From an uncultured Lachnospiraceae bacterium (lineage in GTDB: Bacteria; Bacillota; Clostridia; Lachnospirales; Lachnospiraceae): a stretch of DNA of 64,000 bases. The notes beneath the pieces are model-generated. The model saw only the letters and a list, made by a program, of their open reading frames with translations. It was not told the DNA's origin and did not search any database. Each line of letters begins with the position of its first letter. The first letter of the stretch is position 1. Shown one piece after another: positions 31,411 through 41,454 of the stretch. A program made the translations under genes and the position numbers. The stretch lies in the NCBI GenBank assembly GCA_944380185.1, contig CALWGV010000017.1, forward strand, positions 1-64,000. The letters are read 5' to 3'.

Positions 31411-32403
31411 TTATTCCGCTCCCTTTTCCTTTGCACTGCAGACGCCGCAGTTCCAGCATGCCACAAATCTTCCGTCGTGCTCCTCCAGCGGCGGAGCCTC
31501 CTGCGTGCACCGCTCCGTCTTATAGGCGCAGCGGGGATGGAAGTGGCAGCCGGAAGGAGGGGCCGCGGGGCTGGGCACCTCGCCCTGCAGCACCACCCGC
31601 TTCATGGTCACGTCCGGATCCGGCTGCGGGACCGCAGACAGCAGCGCTTTGGTATAAGGGTGCATCGGATTTTCAAACAGGGCGTCCGTCTCCCCGAATT
31701 CCACCACTCGGCCCAGATACATGACGAGCACCCGGTCCGAAATATGCTTCACCACGCTTAAAGCATGGGAGATAAACAGGTAGGTCAGATTGTATTCCTT
31801 TTGAAGGTCCTCCAGCAGATTGATGATCTGCGCCTGGATGGACACATCCAGGGCGGAAACCGCCTCATCGCAGACAATGACCTTAGGCTGAAGGATCAGG
31901 GAGCGGGCGATACCGATCCTCTGGCGCTGTCCGCCGGAAAAGGCATGGGGATAGCGCCGCAGATAGGCCTTGTTTAACCCTACCTGCTCGGCGATCCGAT
32001 CCGCCGCCTGCTCGATCTGCCGCTTGTTCATCTTGGTATTATAGCGAAGCGGCTCGCTGATGATATCAAAAACGGTCATACGGGGATCCAGACTGGCGTA
32101 AGGATCCTGGAATATCATCTGGATATCCCGGCGGTACTTTTTCATCTGTGCCTTGGTAGCCTTCAGGAAATCGATCACGCCGTCTTCCTCCGTGTGAAAC
32201 AGCACCTGGCCGGAGGTGGCCTCGATGCCGCGGGCCACGCAGCGGCCCAAAGTGGTCTTGCCGCAGCCTGACTCGCCGACGATGCCGACTGTCTCGCCCT
32301 GGTTCACCGTCAGGGTCACATCGGTCAGCGCCTTGACGCGGATACCTTTGGATTCATAGACCTTGGAGAGATTTTTGATCTCCAGAATTACTTTATTGTC
32401 CAT
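31411..32403 (-). CDS. Oligopeptide/oligosaccharide ABC transporter ATPase, OppF/DppF type
   Basis: This 330-residue ATPase has Walker A GESGCGKTTLG near 41-51, FQDPYASLDPRMTVFDI, signature FSGGQRQRIGIARSL, Walker B VIVCDEAVSALDVS and the switch histidine in FISHALSVVKHI. The C-terminal oligo-HPY extension (GCHFHPRCAYKTERC) carries four cysteines that are typical of Opp/Dpp ATPases. It energises the importer built from the neighbouring permeases. It starts one base after the OppD stop and is preceded by GGGGGA. In this locus the cargo is more likely an oligosaccharide than a peptide. Confidence 0.93.
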   Translation of the reverse strand: MDNKVILEIKNLSKVYESKGIRVKALTDVTLTVNQGETVGIVGESGCGKTTLGRCVARGIEATSGQVLFHTEEDGVIDFLKATKAQMKKYRRDIQMIFQDPYASLDPRMTVFDIISEPLRYNTKMNKRQIEQAADRIAEQVGLNKAYLRRYPHAFSGGQRQRIGIARSLILQPKVIVCDEAVSALDVSIQAQIINLLEDLQKEYNLTYLFISHALSVVKHISDRVLVMYLGRVVEFGETDALFENPMHPYTKALLSAVPQPDPDVTMKRVVLQGEVPSPAAPPSGCHFHPRCAYKTERCTQEAPPLEEHDGRFVACWNCGVCSAKEKGAE

Positions 32404-32404
32404 A

Positions 32405-33460
32405 TTATTTGTCCCCCTGTTCCGTCAGCACACAGCGCACATAATGGCCGGGCTCCACGATGCGCTCCGAAATTGCCTGGCAGTCGCAGACCCCTTTGAC
32501 ACAATGCCCGCAGCGATCGAAGAAACCGCAGCAGGGCTGCATATCCACAGGCAGCGGCACTACGCCGTCGATCACATAGAGACGCTCCGCCCGGCTCTGG
32601 TTCATCTTCGGCAGGGAGCGAAGCAGGCCCTTGGTATAGGGATGCTGGGGATTGTGGAAAATCTGGCGGACCGTTCCGTACTCCACGATCTCGCCCAGAT
32701 ACATGACCGCCACATTGTCGCACATATTGGCAACAATACCCAGGTCGTGGGTAATAAACAGGATGGACATGCCGAATTCCTTCTGCAGCTCCTTCATCAG
32801 TTCCAGGATCTGCGCCTGAATGGTCACATCCAGGGCCGTCGTCGGCTCATCCGCAACCAGGAAGTCAGGATTGCAGCAAAGCATCATGGCGATCAGCGCA
32901 CGCTGGAGCATACCGCCGGAGAACTCATGGGGATACTGGTCGATCCGTTTCTCCGGATTGGCGATGCCCACCTTCTTTAACATCTGCAGGACGCGCTCCC
33001 GCGCCTCTTTCTTTGTTGTCTTTGGCTCATGGATCCGGATGATCTCCGCCAGCTGGTTGCCGATCGTATACAGAGGGGAAAAGGCCGTCATCGGTTCCTG
33101 GAAGATCATCGCCATCTCGGTGCCGCGCAGTCCCCGATAGATATCCCCGTCCTTCTCCAGCGTCAGCAGGTTTAATACCTGGCCGGCTTTCGTGCGAAAC
33201 AGCACCTCGCCGGCGGAAGAACAGTTCTCCGGGTTGATCCCCAGGATCTCCTTGCTGGTGACGCTCTTGCCGCAGCCGGATTCCCCCACCAGCCCAAGGG
33301 CCTCGCCCTTTTTCATCGTGAAGGTAACGCCGCGCACAGCGTTCAGAATATAGTCGTCTACCTTAATATCGACCCGCAGATCACGCACTTCCAAAATATT
33401 CTCCGGCGCGATCTGGTACTCCTTTGGTCCCGTATTCTTGGATTTTTGTCCAAATTTCAT
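32405..33460 (-). CDS. Oligopeptide/oligosaccharide ABC transporter ATPase, OppD/DppD type
   Basis: This 351-residue ATPase has Walker [15 protein letters not shown] near 58-71, [14 protein letters not shown], signature [15 protein letters not shown], Walker [15 protein letters not shown] and [12 protein letters not shown]. The cysteine-rich C-terminus ([18 protein letters not shown]) is typical of the subfamily, with more cysteines than usual. It pairs with the OppF-type ATPase in one heterodimer at the inner membrane. AAGGAGG precedes the ATG at 33460, 12 bp after the permease stop. The signature FSGGMLQR differs from the common SGGQ by Met at the Gln position. Confidence 0.93.
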   Translation of the reverse strand: MKFGQKSKNTGPKEYQIAPENILEVRDLRVDIKVDDYILNAVRGVTFTMKKGEALGLVGESGCGKSVTSKEILGINPENCSSAGEVLFRTKAGQVLNLLTLEKDGDIYRGLRGTEMAMIFQEPMTAFSPLYTIGNQLAEIIRIHEPKTTKKEARERVLQMLKKVGIANPEKRIDQYPHEFSGGMLQRALIAMMLCCNPDFLVADEPTTALDVTIQAQILELMKELQKEFGMSILFITHDLGIVANMCDNVAVMYLGEIVEYGTVRQIFHNPQHPYTKGLLRSLPKMNQSRAERLYVIDGVVPLPVDMQPCCGFFDRCGHCVKGVCDCQAISERIVEPGHYVRCVLTEQGDK

Positions 33461-33472
33461 ATCCGCGCCTCC

Positions 33473-34582
33473 TTACTTGTAGGGATCCGCCGCATCCCGG
33501 AGGCCATCGCCCATAAAGTTAAAGGCGAGCACAGTCAGGAACACGAAAATCATAGGAATCAAACGCCAGGGGTAGAACATGATCGTCTCCAGCTTATTGG
33601 TCTCCTGCAGCAGAACGCCCCAGCTGGTTGCAGGAGAGCGCAGGCCCAGCCCCAAGAAGCTCAAGGTGGTCTCACCCATGATCAGGCCGGGAATGGACAT
33701 CGTCATGTTTACAATGATATAGCTTGTAAAGCTGGGGATCATATGCTTTGTAACAATTTTTAAAGGCGGGGCTCCCGAGATCCGGGCCGCCATGATATAA
33801 TCCTCCTTCTTGACCGAGATAAACTTGGACCGCACTGTACGGGCCAGATCCGGCCAGGAGATCAGGGACAGGATCAGCGTCATCATCATGAATACCTGGG
33901 CTGGCTTTAAGGTCTTGGGAATCGCAGCGGACAAGGCCATCCACAAGGGCACCTGGGGAAAGGAGCGAACCACCTCGATGATACGCTGGATCACCGTGTC
34001 CACCCAGCCCCCGATATAGCCGGCCAGCGACCCCATGATAAGGCCCAGTACCAGCGTCAGGAGCATGCCCACAATGGGGATGAACATGGAAATCTGCGCC
34101 CCCAGTATCACGCGAGAAAACAGATCCCGCCCCATGCTGTCGGTCCCGAACAGGAATATCTTCCCGCCCTCATCTACGCCAAACAGATGGAGATTGGAAG
34201 GGATCAGGCCAAACCACTTGTACTCGCCGCCCTCATCCCCCTGGACAAAGAAGCGGATCGGATAGATCTGGGATTCATCCTCCACGAAAATCCGCATCAG
34301 GGTCTCCGGATCCCGGTCGACCTCCAGCCCATAGACAAAGGGGCCGATGAATTCCCCCTCATGGAACCAGTGTATCTTCGTCGGGCCGCAGTTTACATAG
34401 TTGCCGTCGTACTGCTCCGTTCCCTGGGGCGCGATGAAATTGCCCAGGATCGCAACGGTGTAGAATACCAAAAGCAGCCAGGTGGCGGCCATCGCCAGCT
34501 TATGCCTGCGGAATTTGCGCCACATCAGGCTCCACTGGGATGCGTAATAATATTTATTGTCGCGTTTTTTCGTCTCTGCCAT
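33473..34582 (-). CDS. ABC transporter permease, OppC/DppC type
   Basis: This 369-residue permease has one N-terminal helix (LAMAATWLLLVFYTVAILGN), a long extracytoplasmic loop of about 130 residues, then five helices. The EAA-type motif that contacts the ATPase is AARISGAPPLKIVTKHMIPS. The extended loop between helices 1 and 2 is longer than in classical OppC and is seen in transporters for oligosaccharides of this superfamily. I place the start at 34582, where AAGGGGTGA lies upstream, and not at 34630, which falls inside the OppB-type gene. It forms the membrane channel with the OppB-type permease. Confidence 0.9.
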   Translation of the reverse strand: MAETKKRDNKYYYASQWSLMWRKFRRHKLAMAATWLLLVFYTVAILGNFIAPQGTEQYDGNYVNCGPTKIHWFHEGEFIGPFVYGLEVDRDPETLMRIFVEDESQIYPIRFFVQGDEGGEYKWFGLIPSNLHLFGVDEGGKIFLFGTDSMGRDLFSRVILGAQISMFIPIVGMLLTLVLGLIMGSLAGYIGGWVDTVIQRIIEVVRSFPQVPLWMALSAAIPKTLKPAQVFMMMTLILSLISWPDLARTVRSKFISVKKEDYIMAARISGAPPLKIVTKHMIPSFTSYIIVNMTMSIPGLIMGETTLSFLGLGLRSPATSWGVLLQETNKLETIMFYPWRLIPMIFVFLTVLAFNFMGDGLRDAADPYK

Positions 34583-34587
34583 ATCGC

Positions 34588-35586
34588 TCACCCCTTCAAG
34601 TATTCCTTGCGGGCCCTGGGATCCAGCCATGCCAGCAGGATATCGGAAATAAAGGTACCGATAACGGTGACAATCGCCATCAAAAACAGCCAGCTCCCGG
34701 CCAGGTACATATCCTGGTCGATCAGGGCCTCGTGCATGATCTTGCCCATGGAGGGCAGGTTCAGAACGATGGCGGTGATGGTCGAGCCGGTGAAAATGCC
34801 GACCAGAGACCAGCCGATGGAAGAGGCGATGGGGTTGATCGCCGCACGGACGCAGTACTTATAGCGGATCCACTTCATCTTCATGCCCTTGGCCTTGCCG
34901 GTGGTCACGTAATTTTTGCTCAGTTCGTCCAGCATCTGGCTGCGCATCGTCCGCATCAGGCCGCAGGTATTGCCTGTGCCAATCACAATGACGGGAATCA
35001 CGCAGTGCTTCAGCAGATCCACGAGCTTCGCCCAGGACCACGGCGCATTCTGCATCCCCGGCGAAAACAGGCCCAGCATGGTGTCGCCCGTCAGCTTAAA
35101 GGCCAGGAACATCAAGAGGATAGCCAGCAGGAAGTTCGGGATCGCCTGTCCAAAAAAGGCCACCGCCGTAAACAGGTAGTCCCCTGCGGAGTATTGGTGC
35201 ACGGCGCTGTAGATGCCGATGGGAATCGAGATCAGATAGGTAAACAACATCGTTACCAAAGACAGGGCCATGGTTGGGCCAATGTATGCTTTGATCACAG
35301 TGGTCACCGGCATGGACAGGGAAAAGGAATACCCGAAATCTCCATGGAACAGAATATTGCTGATCCAGCGCCAATACTGCACAAAGAAGGGCTGATCCAG
35401 CGCATAAAAATCCCGCAGATATTCGATCATCTTGGGGTCGACGGACTCTCCTGCCGCAGTCAGCCGTCCGATATATCTTGTCAAGAAATCTCCAGGCGGC
35501 AGGGTGATAATGTAGAATACCGCGATAGAGATCAGGATAACTGTGATAAACATAATACACAGCTTTTTAAGCATGAATTTTGCCAT
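34588..35586 (-). CDS. ABC transporter permease, OppB/DppB type
   Basis: This 332-residue permease has six predicted helices and the first-helix motif MFITVILISIAVFYIITLPP, with PGDF following. The EAA-type loop is TTGKAKGMKMKWIRYKYCVR. Length is typical of OppB. The start at 35586 follows GGAGAAAAG; a longer frame to 35640 is in untranslated sequence. It precedes the OppC-type gene by 5 bp, and the binding-protein gene lies 86 bp upstream of it. It forms half of the transmembrane pore. Confidence 0.92.
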   Translation of the reverse strand: MAKFMLKKLCIMFITVILISIAVFYIITLPPGDFLTRYIGRLTAAGESVDPKMIEYLRDFYALDQPFFVQYWRWISNILFHGDFGYSFSLSMPVTTVIKAYIGPTMALSLVTMLFTYLISIPIGIYSAVHQYSAGDYLFTAVAFFGQAIPNFLLAILLMFLAFKLTGDTMLGLFSPGMQNAPWSWAKLVDLLKHCVIPVIVIGTGNTCGLMRTMRSQMLDELSKNYVTTGKAKGMKMKWIRYKYCVRAAINPIASSIGWSLVGIFTGSTITAIVLNLPSMGKIMHEALIDQDMYLAGSWLFLMAIVTVIGTFISDILLAWLDPRARKEYLKG

Positions 35587-35672
35587 TGTCTTTTCTCCAA
35601 TTCCAGCAGGGGGGCGAATAGGCAGATGGCCAGCAGCCAAACCGGCCGCCGGCCACCTGATCGCGCGTATGT

Positions 35673-37766
35673 TTACTCTTCGATGAACCAGGAATAAGGT
35701 CTCGCGTTGCCCAGGAAACGCAGCTCGTCGCAGATAACAAAGCCTTCTCTCCAGTTATGGACGCGATTGTTCACCGCGTGGAAGGAGCTGCTGTCATTCA
35801 GGTAACCAATGATCCAGGTATTCTCATAATGGTTTTCAATAATGCGGCTGGCGGCAGCCTGAAGCTCTTCCAGGGTCGTTGCGGACACCATCGCCAGCGT
35901 GGCGTCTACGATATCCGCCATAGGAGTGCCTGCCTCGGGCGTAATATGGTTCTGGTGTTCCAGGCCGTACAGGCCGACCCAGCAGACATTGTTGCGGTTT
36001 GCCGCCACATAGTCCGGCCGGAGCATCACGTTCACAATGCCGGTTCCCGTACCCCAGGAGCACATGGCCTCATCGCCCTTATAGAATTTCTCGTTGCGGG
36101 CATTGTTGTCGGTGTTGGCGATTTCAACTACCTGGATGCCGATCTTATTGAAGTACTGCGCCAGCAAAGCCACAGCCTTGGCGGAAATGTCGTCGCCGTT
36201 GGTTTCTACCTCCAGGGTGACCGCCTTGCCTGCATTGGCTCCGCCGACAAAGGTGCGGTAGCCGTCTGCATTGAGCTCCGTGCTGATGGAATCGATGCCG
36301 TCGAGCAGGGCGTTGGCCCCGTCCACATCGTATTCCGTCCACTTGTCCGGCGCTCCTTCGATGTAATCCGAAGATCCTTCCGGCGCGGCGAACTGGGCAG
36401 GAGTCGCCAAGCCATTGTAAAGGATCGCATTCATCTCATCGCGGTCCACGGCGATGGACAGAGCATGGCGGAAATCGATCTCAGAGAACAGGTCCGCATA
36501 CTGCTCATCCTTATAGGTTTGGTTCAATTCCAGAGACGCGACCGTCCAATTGACGCCGACGGAATTTTTGATGGTATAGCCGCTGCTGACCTCAGAGGCT
36601 TTGTACAGGGCATAATCGCTGATATTGATGCCGGAATAATCGATATTTCCAGCCATGATCTCCTGGGCGATCAGGCTCTCATCCATGGTGGTAAAGTTCA
36701 GCTCGTCGATGTAAGGCAGCTGGCGTCCGTCCGCATCGACCTTCCAGTAGTAGGGATTGCGGGTCCATACCAGGGTGGTATCGGTCAGAGGGGAGGTCAG
36801 CACCCAGGCACGCAGCGTAGGGCGGCCGGCGTACTGCCAGTAGTAATAGTTTAATTCCTTGCAGAGCATGGAGTAATCCTCGAAGGTATACAGATCGCTC
36901 TTGGCCTTGGCATTTGCCAGAGCCTCCTCCTCGGTAATGGTGACCAGGCCCTCGCCGCCGATCAGCTTCAGGTCGGTCTCGCCGGTCCAGTGAGGCTTCT
37001 CCATATCCACCGCCACGATATCCTTGTACCACTCCTTCGGGAAGAACATCCACTTGTTGTCGATGGCGATCGCCTGCAGCAGAGTGGGCTTGGGGCTGTA
37101 CAGGGTGATGGTGAATGTATAATCGTCCACATAGCGGACCTGGGCGGGCTTCAGAATGCCGTCCGCAGGATCTTCGCTCATGTACCAGTTGTAAAACTTG
37201 GTGGTGTGGGACTTGGTGACTTCTCCGGTCTCATTGTTGACCTCCGGCACCAGGACGTAATTGTAATAGTAGACGCAGTCGGTGGCGGTAAAGGGCGTGC
37301 CGTCCGACCATTTCATTCCTTCGCGCAGGTAGATGGTGTAGGTCAGGCCGTCATCGGAGATGTCATAGCCCTTGGCCACATTGGGCTCCACGGTGCCGTC
37401 GTCCAGCAGACGGAACAGCGGCTCCTCCGTAAAGCTGCCCCAGTCCCACTTGCCGCCATTGGGAGCACGCAGCGTACCGCCATAGCTGGGCACCTCTTCC
37501 GGAGTGTACGCCAGCTCAACGTAGATATCAGATTCGGCGGGCAGGCGATCCTCCAGGGCGGGGATCGTACCGGAAGCGACCATCTCCTGCAGCATAGGAG
37601 ATTCCTTCTCGATTACAGCATCGGTTTCAGTGGACGGTTCCTCGCCGGTGGCTGTGCCGGTGGTCGGACCAGAGGTTTCCGTGACAGCCGGGCTGCCGCC
37701 GCAGCCTGCCAGGGTTCCAACGATCATCAGAATCGCCAGCAGCAAAGATAAGGCTTTCTTTTTCAT
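35673..37766 (-). CDS. ABC transporter substrate-binding lipoprotein, family 5 (oligopeptide/oligosaccharide type)
   Basis: This 697-residue protein has a lipoprotein signal with LAGC at residues 19-22 and a Thr/Glu-rich linker. A family 5 solute-binding fold follows, with NVAKGYDISDDGLTYTIYLR and EGMKWSDGTPFTATDCVYYY. It is longer than ordinary OppA (about 540), as are family 5 proteins that bind oligosaccharides. It is the first gene of the eleven-gene operon and would capture the glycan outside the cell. The ATG at 37766 is preceded by AAGGAGGG. Cargo type is inferred from the glycosidases downstream. Confidence 0.92.
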   Translation of the reverse strand: MKKKALSLLLAILMIVGTLAGCGGSPAVTETSGPTTGTATGEEPSTETDAVIEKESPMLQEMVASGTIPALEDRLPAESDIYVELAYTPEEVPSYGGTLRAPNGGKWDWGSFTEEPLFRLLDDGTVEPNVAKGYDISDDGLTYTIYLREGMKWSDGTPFTATDCVYYYNYVLVPEVNNETGEVTKSHTTKFYNWYMSEDPADGILKPAQVRYVDDYTFTITLYSPKPTLLQAIAIDNKWMFFPKEWYKDIVAVDMEKPHWTGETDLKLIGGEGLVTITEEEALANAKAKSDLYTFEDYSMLCKELNYYYWQYAGRPTLRAWVLTSPLTDTTLVWTRNPYYWKVDADGRQLPYIDELNFTTMDESLIAQEIMAGNIDYSGINISDYALYKASEVSSGYTIKNSVGVNWTVASLELNQTYKDEQYADLFSEIDFRHALSIAVDRDEMNAILYNGLATPAQFAAPEGSSDYIEGAPDKWTEYDVDGANALLDGIDSISTELNADGYRTFVGGANAGKAVTLEVETNGDDISAKAVALLAQYFNKIGIQVVEIANTDNNARNEKFYKGDEAMCSWGTGTGIVNVMLRPDYVAANRNNVCWVGLYGLEHQNHITPEAGTPMADIVDATLAMVSATTLEELQAAASRIIENHYENTWIIGYLNDSSSFHAVNNRVHNWREGFVICDELRFLGNARPYSWFIEE

Positions 37767-37876
37767 GTGTACCCTCCTTACTCATACATATTTTGTTTTA
37801 TCAACATGCGGAACAGGACAAAAACAAATCCCGCGGAATCCTTGCTTCATCTCCGTTTCCCATTTTGACTACTAAT

Positions 37877-37935
37877 ATTCTATCGTAGCCCACGAGAAAT
37901 AACCATGGGGATTTGTCAAATTTACATGGGGATTT
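37877..37935 (-). promoter_or_regulatory. Putative AraC-activated promoter of the glycan operon
   Basis: On the minus strand a TAGAAT -10 (37882-37877) lies 17 bp from a weak -35 (TGGTTA, 37905-37900). Two direct repeats of CATGGGGATTT (plus strand, 37904-37914 and 37925-37935) are 21 bp apart and abut the -35. Two helical turns between direct repeats next to a poor -35 is the usual arrangement for AraC-type activators. The remaining 37940-38391 stretch is AT-rich at its left end; I see a TTGACA at about 38254, a possible -35 for the divergent mannosidase gene. Confidence 0.55.
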
Positions 37936-38391
37936 TGTGAGATAATATCTGGAAATTTCGCCTTTAAATTATATATTTTTTACGTATATTTTTGTTTTTC
38001 TTTCGTTTCAACGTTTTTGATTGTGCACTTTTTACAAACCTCGCCCTTTTTCTTTTCACAGATTTTACAATCCGATTCTCTCCGCCTTTTCCATTCGTCC
38101 CCCGGCACACGCGTATTTTTTACAATAGAAAAAGACATGCCGCGGAACAAAACCACATGCCAGGCCGCCTCCCATTTTGACATAACCCCATATCCTCTTT
38201 CGACATTCTCCCATAAAATGGCGGTCGGTTCAACAGGTGTTTTGACATTCCCACATGGACTTTCTATCCCCTGTGTATATATACTTATGATACCAGGGTC
38301 AAAAGGTCAAAATCCGACGCAGACTTGCCCGCAGGAGGATTTCCGGCCCTGGAGCCTGCAGAATTTGACAGAGATGAGAAAGGAGCTCTCC

Positions 38392-41300
38392 ATGGATTAC
38401 CAGCAAGACAAAATCCGCGTTATCACCGACCAGCTTCTAATCTTAAGCCGCTCAAAAGCGATGGAGCTAACAGACATTGCCTGCTGTCCCGGCGGATACA
38501 AGAGCGGGAACCGGCCTCCGGAGGGCCCCTGGCGGCCCTGGAACTCCCAGGATCGTTTTTCCGGCCATGACGCCCATTACTGGTTCCATCTGCAGTTTGA
38601 CACCCCTGCCGCCCAGCCGGGCCGGCAGCTGTATTTTCATCTGACCACCGGCTATGAGGGCGACTGGGACGGCGTAAATCCGCAGGGCATCGTATATCTG
38701 AACGGCGAACTGGTTCAGGGGGTGGATATCAACCATACAGACGTCCTTTTGGAGCCCGGAATGCAATATGACATGTATGTCTATATGTACACCAGCCTGC
38801 TCCGGCAGATATCCGCCTGCTTTAACGCCGAACTCGTATGGGTGGACACGGAAACCGAAGGCCTGTACTATGACCTGAAGGTTCCTCTGGACGCCACCCG
38901 CTGGCTGAAGGCCGGCAGCGAGGATTACTGGAAAATCCTGCGCTGCCTGGAAATCTGCGTCGGGATGCTGGATCTGCGCAGGCCGGGCGATGCAGATTAT
39001 TATGCCAGCGTAGCGAAGGCCAGGGATTATCTGAAGAACGAATTTTACGGCAAGGTCTGCGGTGCGCCGGCTCCCCTCGTCCACTGCATCGGCCATACCC
39101 ACATCGACGTGGCCTGGCTCTGGACCCTGGCGCAGACGCGGGAAAAGGCCCAGCGAAGCTTCTCCACCGTACTGCGGCTGATGGAGCAGTACCCGGAGTA
39201 TCGCTTCATGTCCTCCCAGCCCCAGCTCTATGCCTATGTAAAGGAGGACGCCCCGGAAATTTACCGGCAGATTCGGGAGAGGGTAAAGCAGGGACGCTGG
39301 GAAGCGGAGGGGGCCATGTGGCTGGAGGCGGACTGCAACCTGACTTCCGGCGAGAGCCTGGTGCGGCAGATTCTCCATGGCAAACGTTTTATGAAGGAAG
39401 AATTCGGCGTCGAGAGCCATGTGCTTTGGCTGCCTGACGTCTTCGGCTACAGCGCCGCCCTGCCGCAGATCCTGCGCAAGTCCGGCGTCGACCGCTTTTT
39501 CACCACCAAAATCGGCTGGAATGAGACCAATAAAATGCCTTACGACGCTTTTATGTGGGAGGGGATCGACGGGAGCGAGGTCTTTACCTTCTTTGGCACC
39601 GCGAGAGATTACCCCAGGCCCGATGAGGATGATAAAGTCACCACCTATGTTGGCAATACGGAGCCCCGTCAGGTGCTGGGCACCTGGGAGCGGTTCCAGC
39701 AGAAGGAATATTCCAGCCAGACGTTAATCACCTTTGGCTTTGGAGACGGAGGCGGGGGCCCCACCCGTCATCACCTGGAGGTTCTGCGCCGCATGTCCGC
39801 TGGCCTGCCTGGTTACCCCCGGACCCGGATCACCCCTGCCGCCGAATATCTGGACCGGCTCTATGCGGATGTGCAGGCTCAGGCCGCGCAGCTGGGACGG
39901 ATCCCCCGCTGGGTGGGCGAGCTGTACATGGAATTCCACCGGGGCACCTACACCTCCATCGCCAAAAACAAACGAAACAACCGCAAGGCCGAGCTGCTGC
40001 TGCAGAAAACCGAAACCCTCTGCGTGCTGACCGAGGCATTTACAGGCCTTCCCTATCCCCGAAAGGATATCCATGACCATTGGCAGACGGTTCTTCTGAA
40101 TCAGTTCCACGACATCATCCCCGGTTCCTCGATCCACGAGGTCTACGAGGACAGCGACCGCGACTATGCCCGCGTTCTTGGCGGCGGCAAGAGGCTTGCC
40201 TGCGCCGCCCTGCAAAAACTTGCTGACTGCCTCTGCGGCGATGGCCTGCTGGTCTATAATCCGCTGGGCTTTCCCCGTGACGGCATGGTGCGCTGCAGCG
40301 GGACGGTCTGCTGGGCCGAGAAGGTTCCGGCCATGGGCTGGAAGGTGATCTTTCCCTCCGCCGGGGTCTCCCAGGTCCGCGGGACGGCAAACAGCCTGGA
40401 AAACAGCATCTGTCGCCTGGAGATCGATTCCTCCGGAGCGATCGTCTCTCTGTTTGACAAGCGTGCCAGACGGGAGCTGTGCCTCCCCGGCCGCCGTCTG
40501 AACGAGCTGCAGGTCTTCGAGGACTTTCCGCGGGATTACGACGCCTGGGAGCTGAGCCGGTATTATAAGGATAAAATGTGGCTGGCGGATGAGCTGGTAT
40601 CCGCCGAGGTACTGGAGGATATGGTTCGCCGGGGCATTAAAACGGTCCGCCGCTACGGCGATTCCACCATCATACAGACGATCTGGATGTACGACCATTC
40701 GGCCCGGATCGATTTTGAAACCGAGATGGACTGGCATCAGCGGCACCAGATCTTAAAAGCCGCCTTCCCTCTGGATCTTCACGCCCATGAGGCGGCATAC
40801 GAGATCCAGTTCGGCCATCTGACCCGCCCCACCCACAGCAACACCAGCTGGGACGCGGCCAAATTCGAGGTCTGCGCCCAGAAATGGGCGGATCTTTCCG
40901 AGCACGGATACGGCGTCGCCCTGCTGAACGACTGCAAATACGGCCACAGCGCGGAGGGCAGCACCCTGAAGCTTTCTCTGTTAAAGGGAGCCACCTACCC
41001 CGACCCGGAAGCGGATCAGGGGCATCATGCGTTCACCTACTCCCTGCTTCCGCATCTGGGCGATTTCCGGGAGGCGGGCGTGATCCACGAAGCCTATTGC
41101 CTGAACCAGCCCCTAATGGCCGAACCGCTGCGCGGCTGTGCTGTCTCTGCCGCCTCCTGCCTGCCCAGGGCTTTCAGCCTGGTGCAGTGCGATCAGCCCA
41201 ACGTGATCATAGAGACGGTCAAGAAGGCCGAGGACGGCGACGATCTGATCCTGCGCTTTTACGAGGCCTTTGGCCAGCGCTGCCAGGCAACCCTGACCCT

Positions 41301-41442
41301 GGGCATTCCCTTCCGGAGCGTTTCTCTGTGCGACCTGATGGAAAATCCCCTTGCCGGCAATGCGCCCGCCGTCGACGGACGGTCCGTCATCCTTCCGGTA
41401 AAGAATTTTGAAATTGTCACCCTGCGCATTGCGCGCGAATGA
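38392..41442 (+). CDS. GH38 family alpha-mannosidase
   Basis: This 1016-residue protein has an N-terminal accessory domain (about 1-225), then the GH38 catalytic domain. That domain has the zinc motif His235, His237 and Asp239 (GHTHIDVAWLW) and the nucleophile Asp349 in LWLPDVFGYSAALPQIL. Later motifs are FGFGDGGGGPTRHHLE and LNQFHDIIPGSSI, the latter typical of this clade. The C-terminal half is beta-rich. The start at 38392 has AAGGAG upstream; the longer frame back to 38017 has no ribosome binding site and no matching sequence. There is no signal peptide. It should remove alpha-mannose from imported glycans and is divergent from the importer operon. Confidence 0.93.
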   Translation: MDYQQDKIRVITDQLLILSRSKAMELTDIACCPGGYKSGNRPPEGPWRPWNSQDRFSGHDAHYWFHLQFDTPAAQPGRQLYFHLTTGYEGDWDGVNPQGIVYLNGELVQGVDINHTDVLLEPGMQYDMYVYMYTSLLRQISACFNAELVWVDTETEGLYYDLKVPLDATRWLKAGSEDYWKILRCLEICVGMLDLRRPGDADYYASVAKARDYLKNEFYGKVCGAPAPLVHCIGHTHIDVAWLWTLAQTREKAQRSFSTVLRLMEQYPEYRFMSSQPQLYAYVKEDAPEIYRQIRERVKQGRWEAEGAMWLEADCNLTSGESLVRQILHGKRFMKEEFGVESHVLWLPDVFGYSAALPQILRKSGVDRFFTTKIGWNETNKMPYDAFMWEGIDGSEVFTFFGTARDYPRPDEDDKVTTYVGNTEPRQVLGTWERFQQKEYSSQTLITFGFGDGGGGPTRHHLEVLRRMSAGLPGYPRTRITPAAEYLDRLYADVQAQAAQLGRIPRWVGELYMEFHRGTYTSIAKNKRNNRKAELLLQKTETLCVLTEAFTGLPYPRKDIHDHWQTVLLNQFHDIIPGSSIHEVYEDSDRDYARVLGGGKRLACAALQKLADCLCGDGLLVYNPLGFPRDGMVRCSGTVCWAEKVPAMGWKVIFPSAGVSQVRGTANSLENSICRLEIDSSGAIVSLFDKRARRELCLPGRRLNELQVFEDFPRDYDAWELSRYYKDKMWLADELVSAEVLEDMVRRGIKTVRRYGDSTIIQTIWMYDHSARIDFETEMDWHQRHQILKAAFPLDLHAHEAAYEIQFGHLTRPTHSNTSWDAAKFEVCAQKWADLSEHGYGVALLNDCKYGHSAEGSTLKLSLLKGATYPDPEADQGHHAFTYSLLPHLGDFREAGVIHEAYCLNQPLMAEPLRGCAVSAASCLPRAFSLVQCDQPNVIIETVKKAEDGDDLILRFYEAFGQRCQATLTLGIPFRSVSLCDLMENPLAGNAPAVDGRSVILPVKNFEIVTLRIARE

Positions 41443-41454
41443 AAAGGAACTTCC

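Noticed and set aside
38017..38391. N-terminal extension of the GH38 protein by 125 residues
   Set aside because: There is no ribosome binding site at 38017, the composition is non-coding and the family-like sequence starts after the well-supported ATG at 38392.
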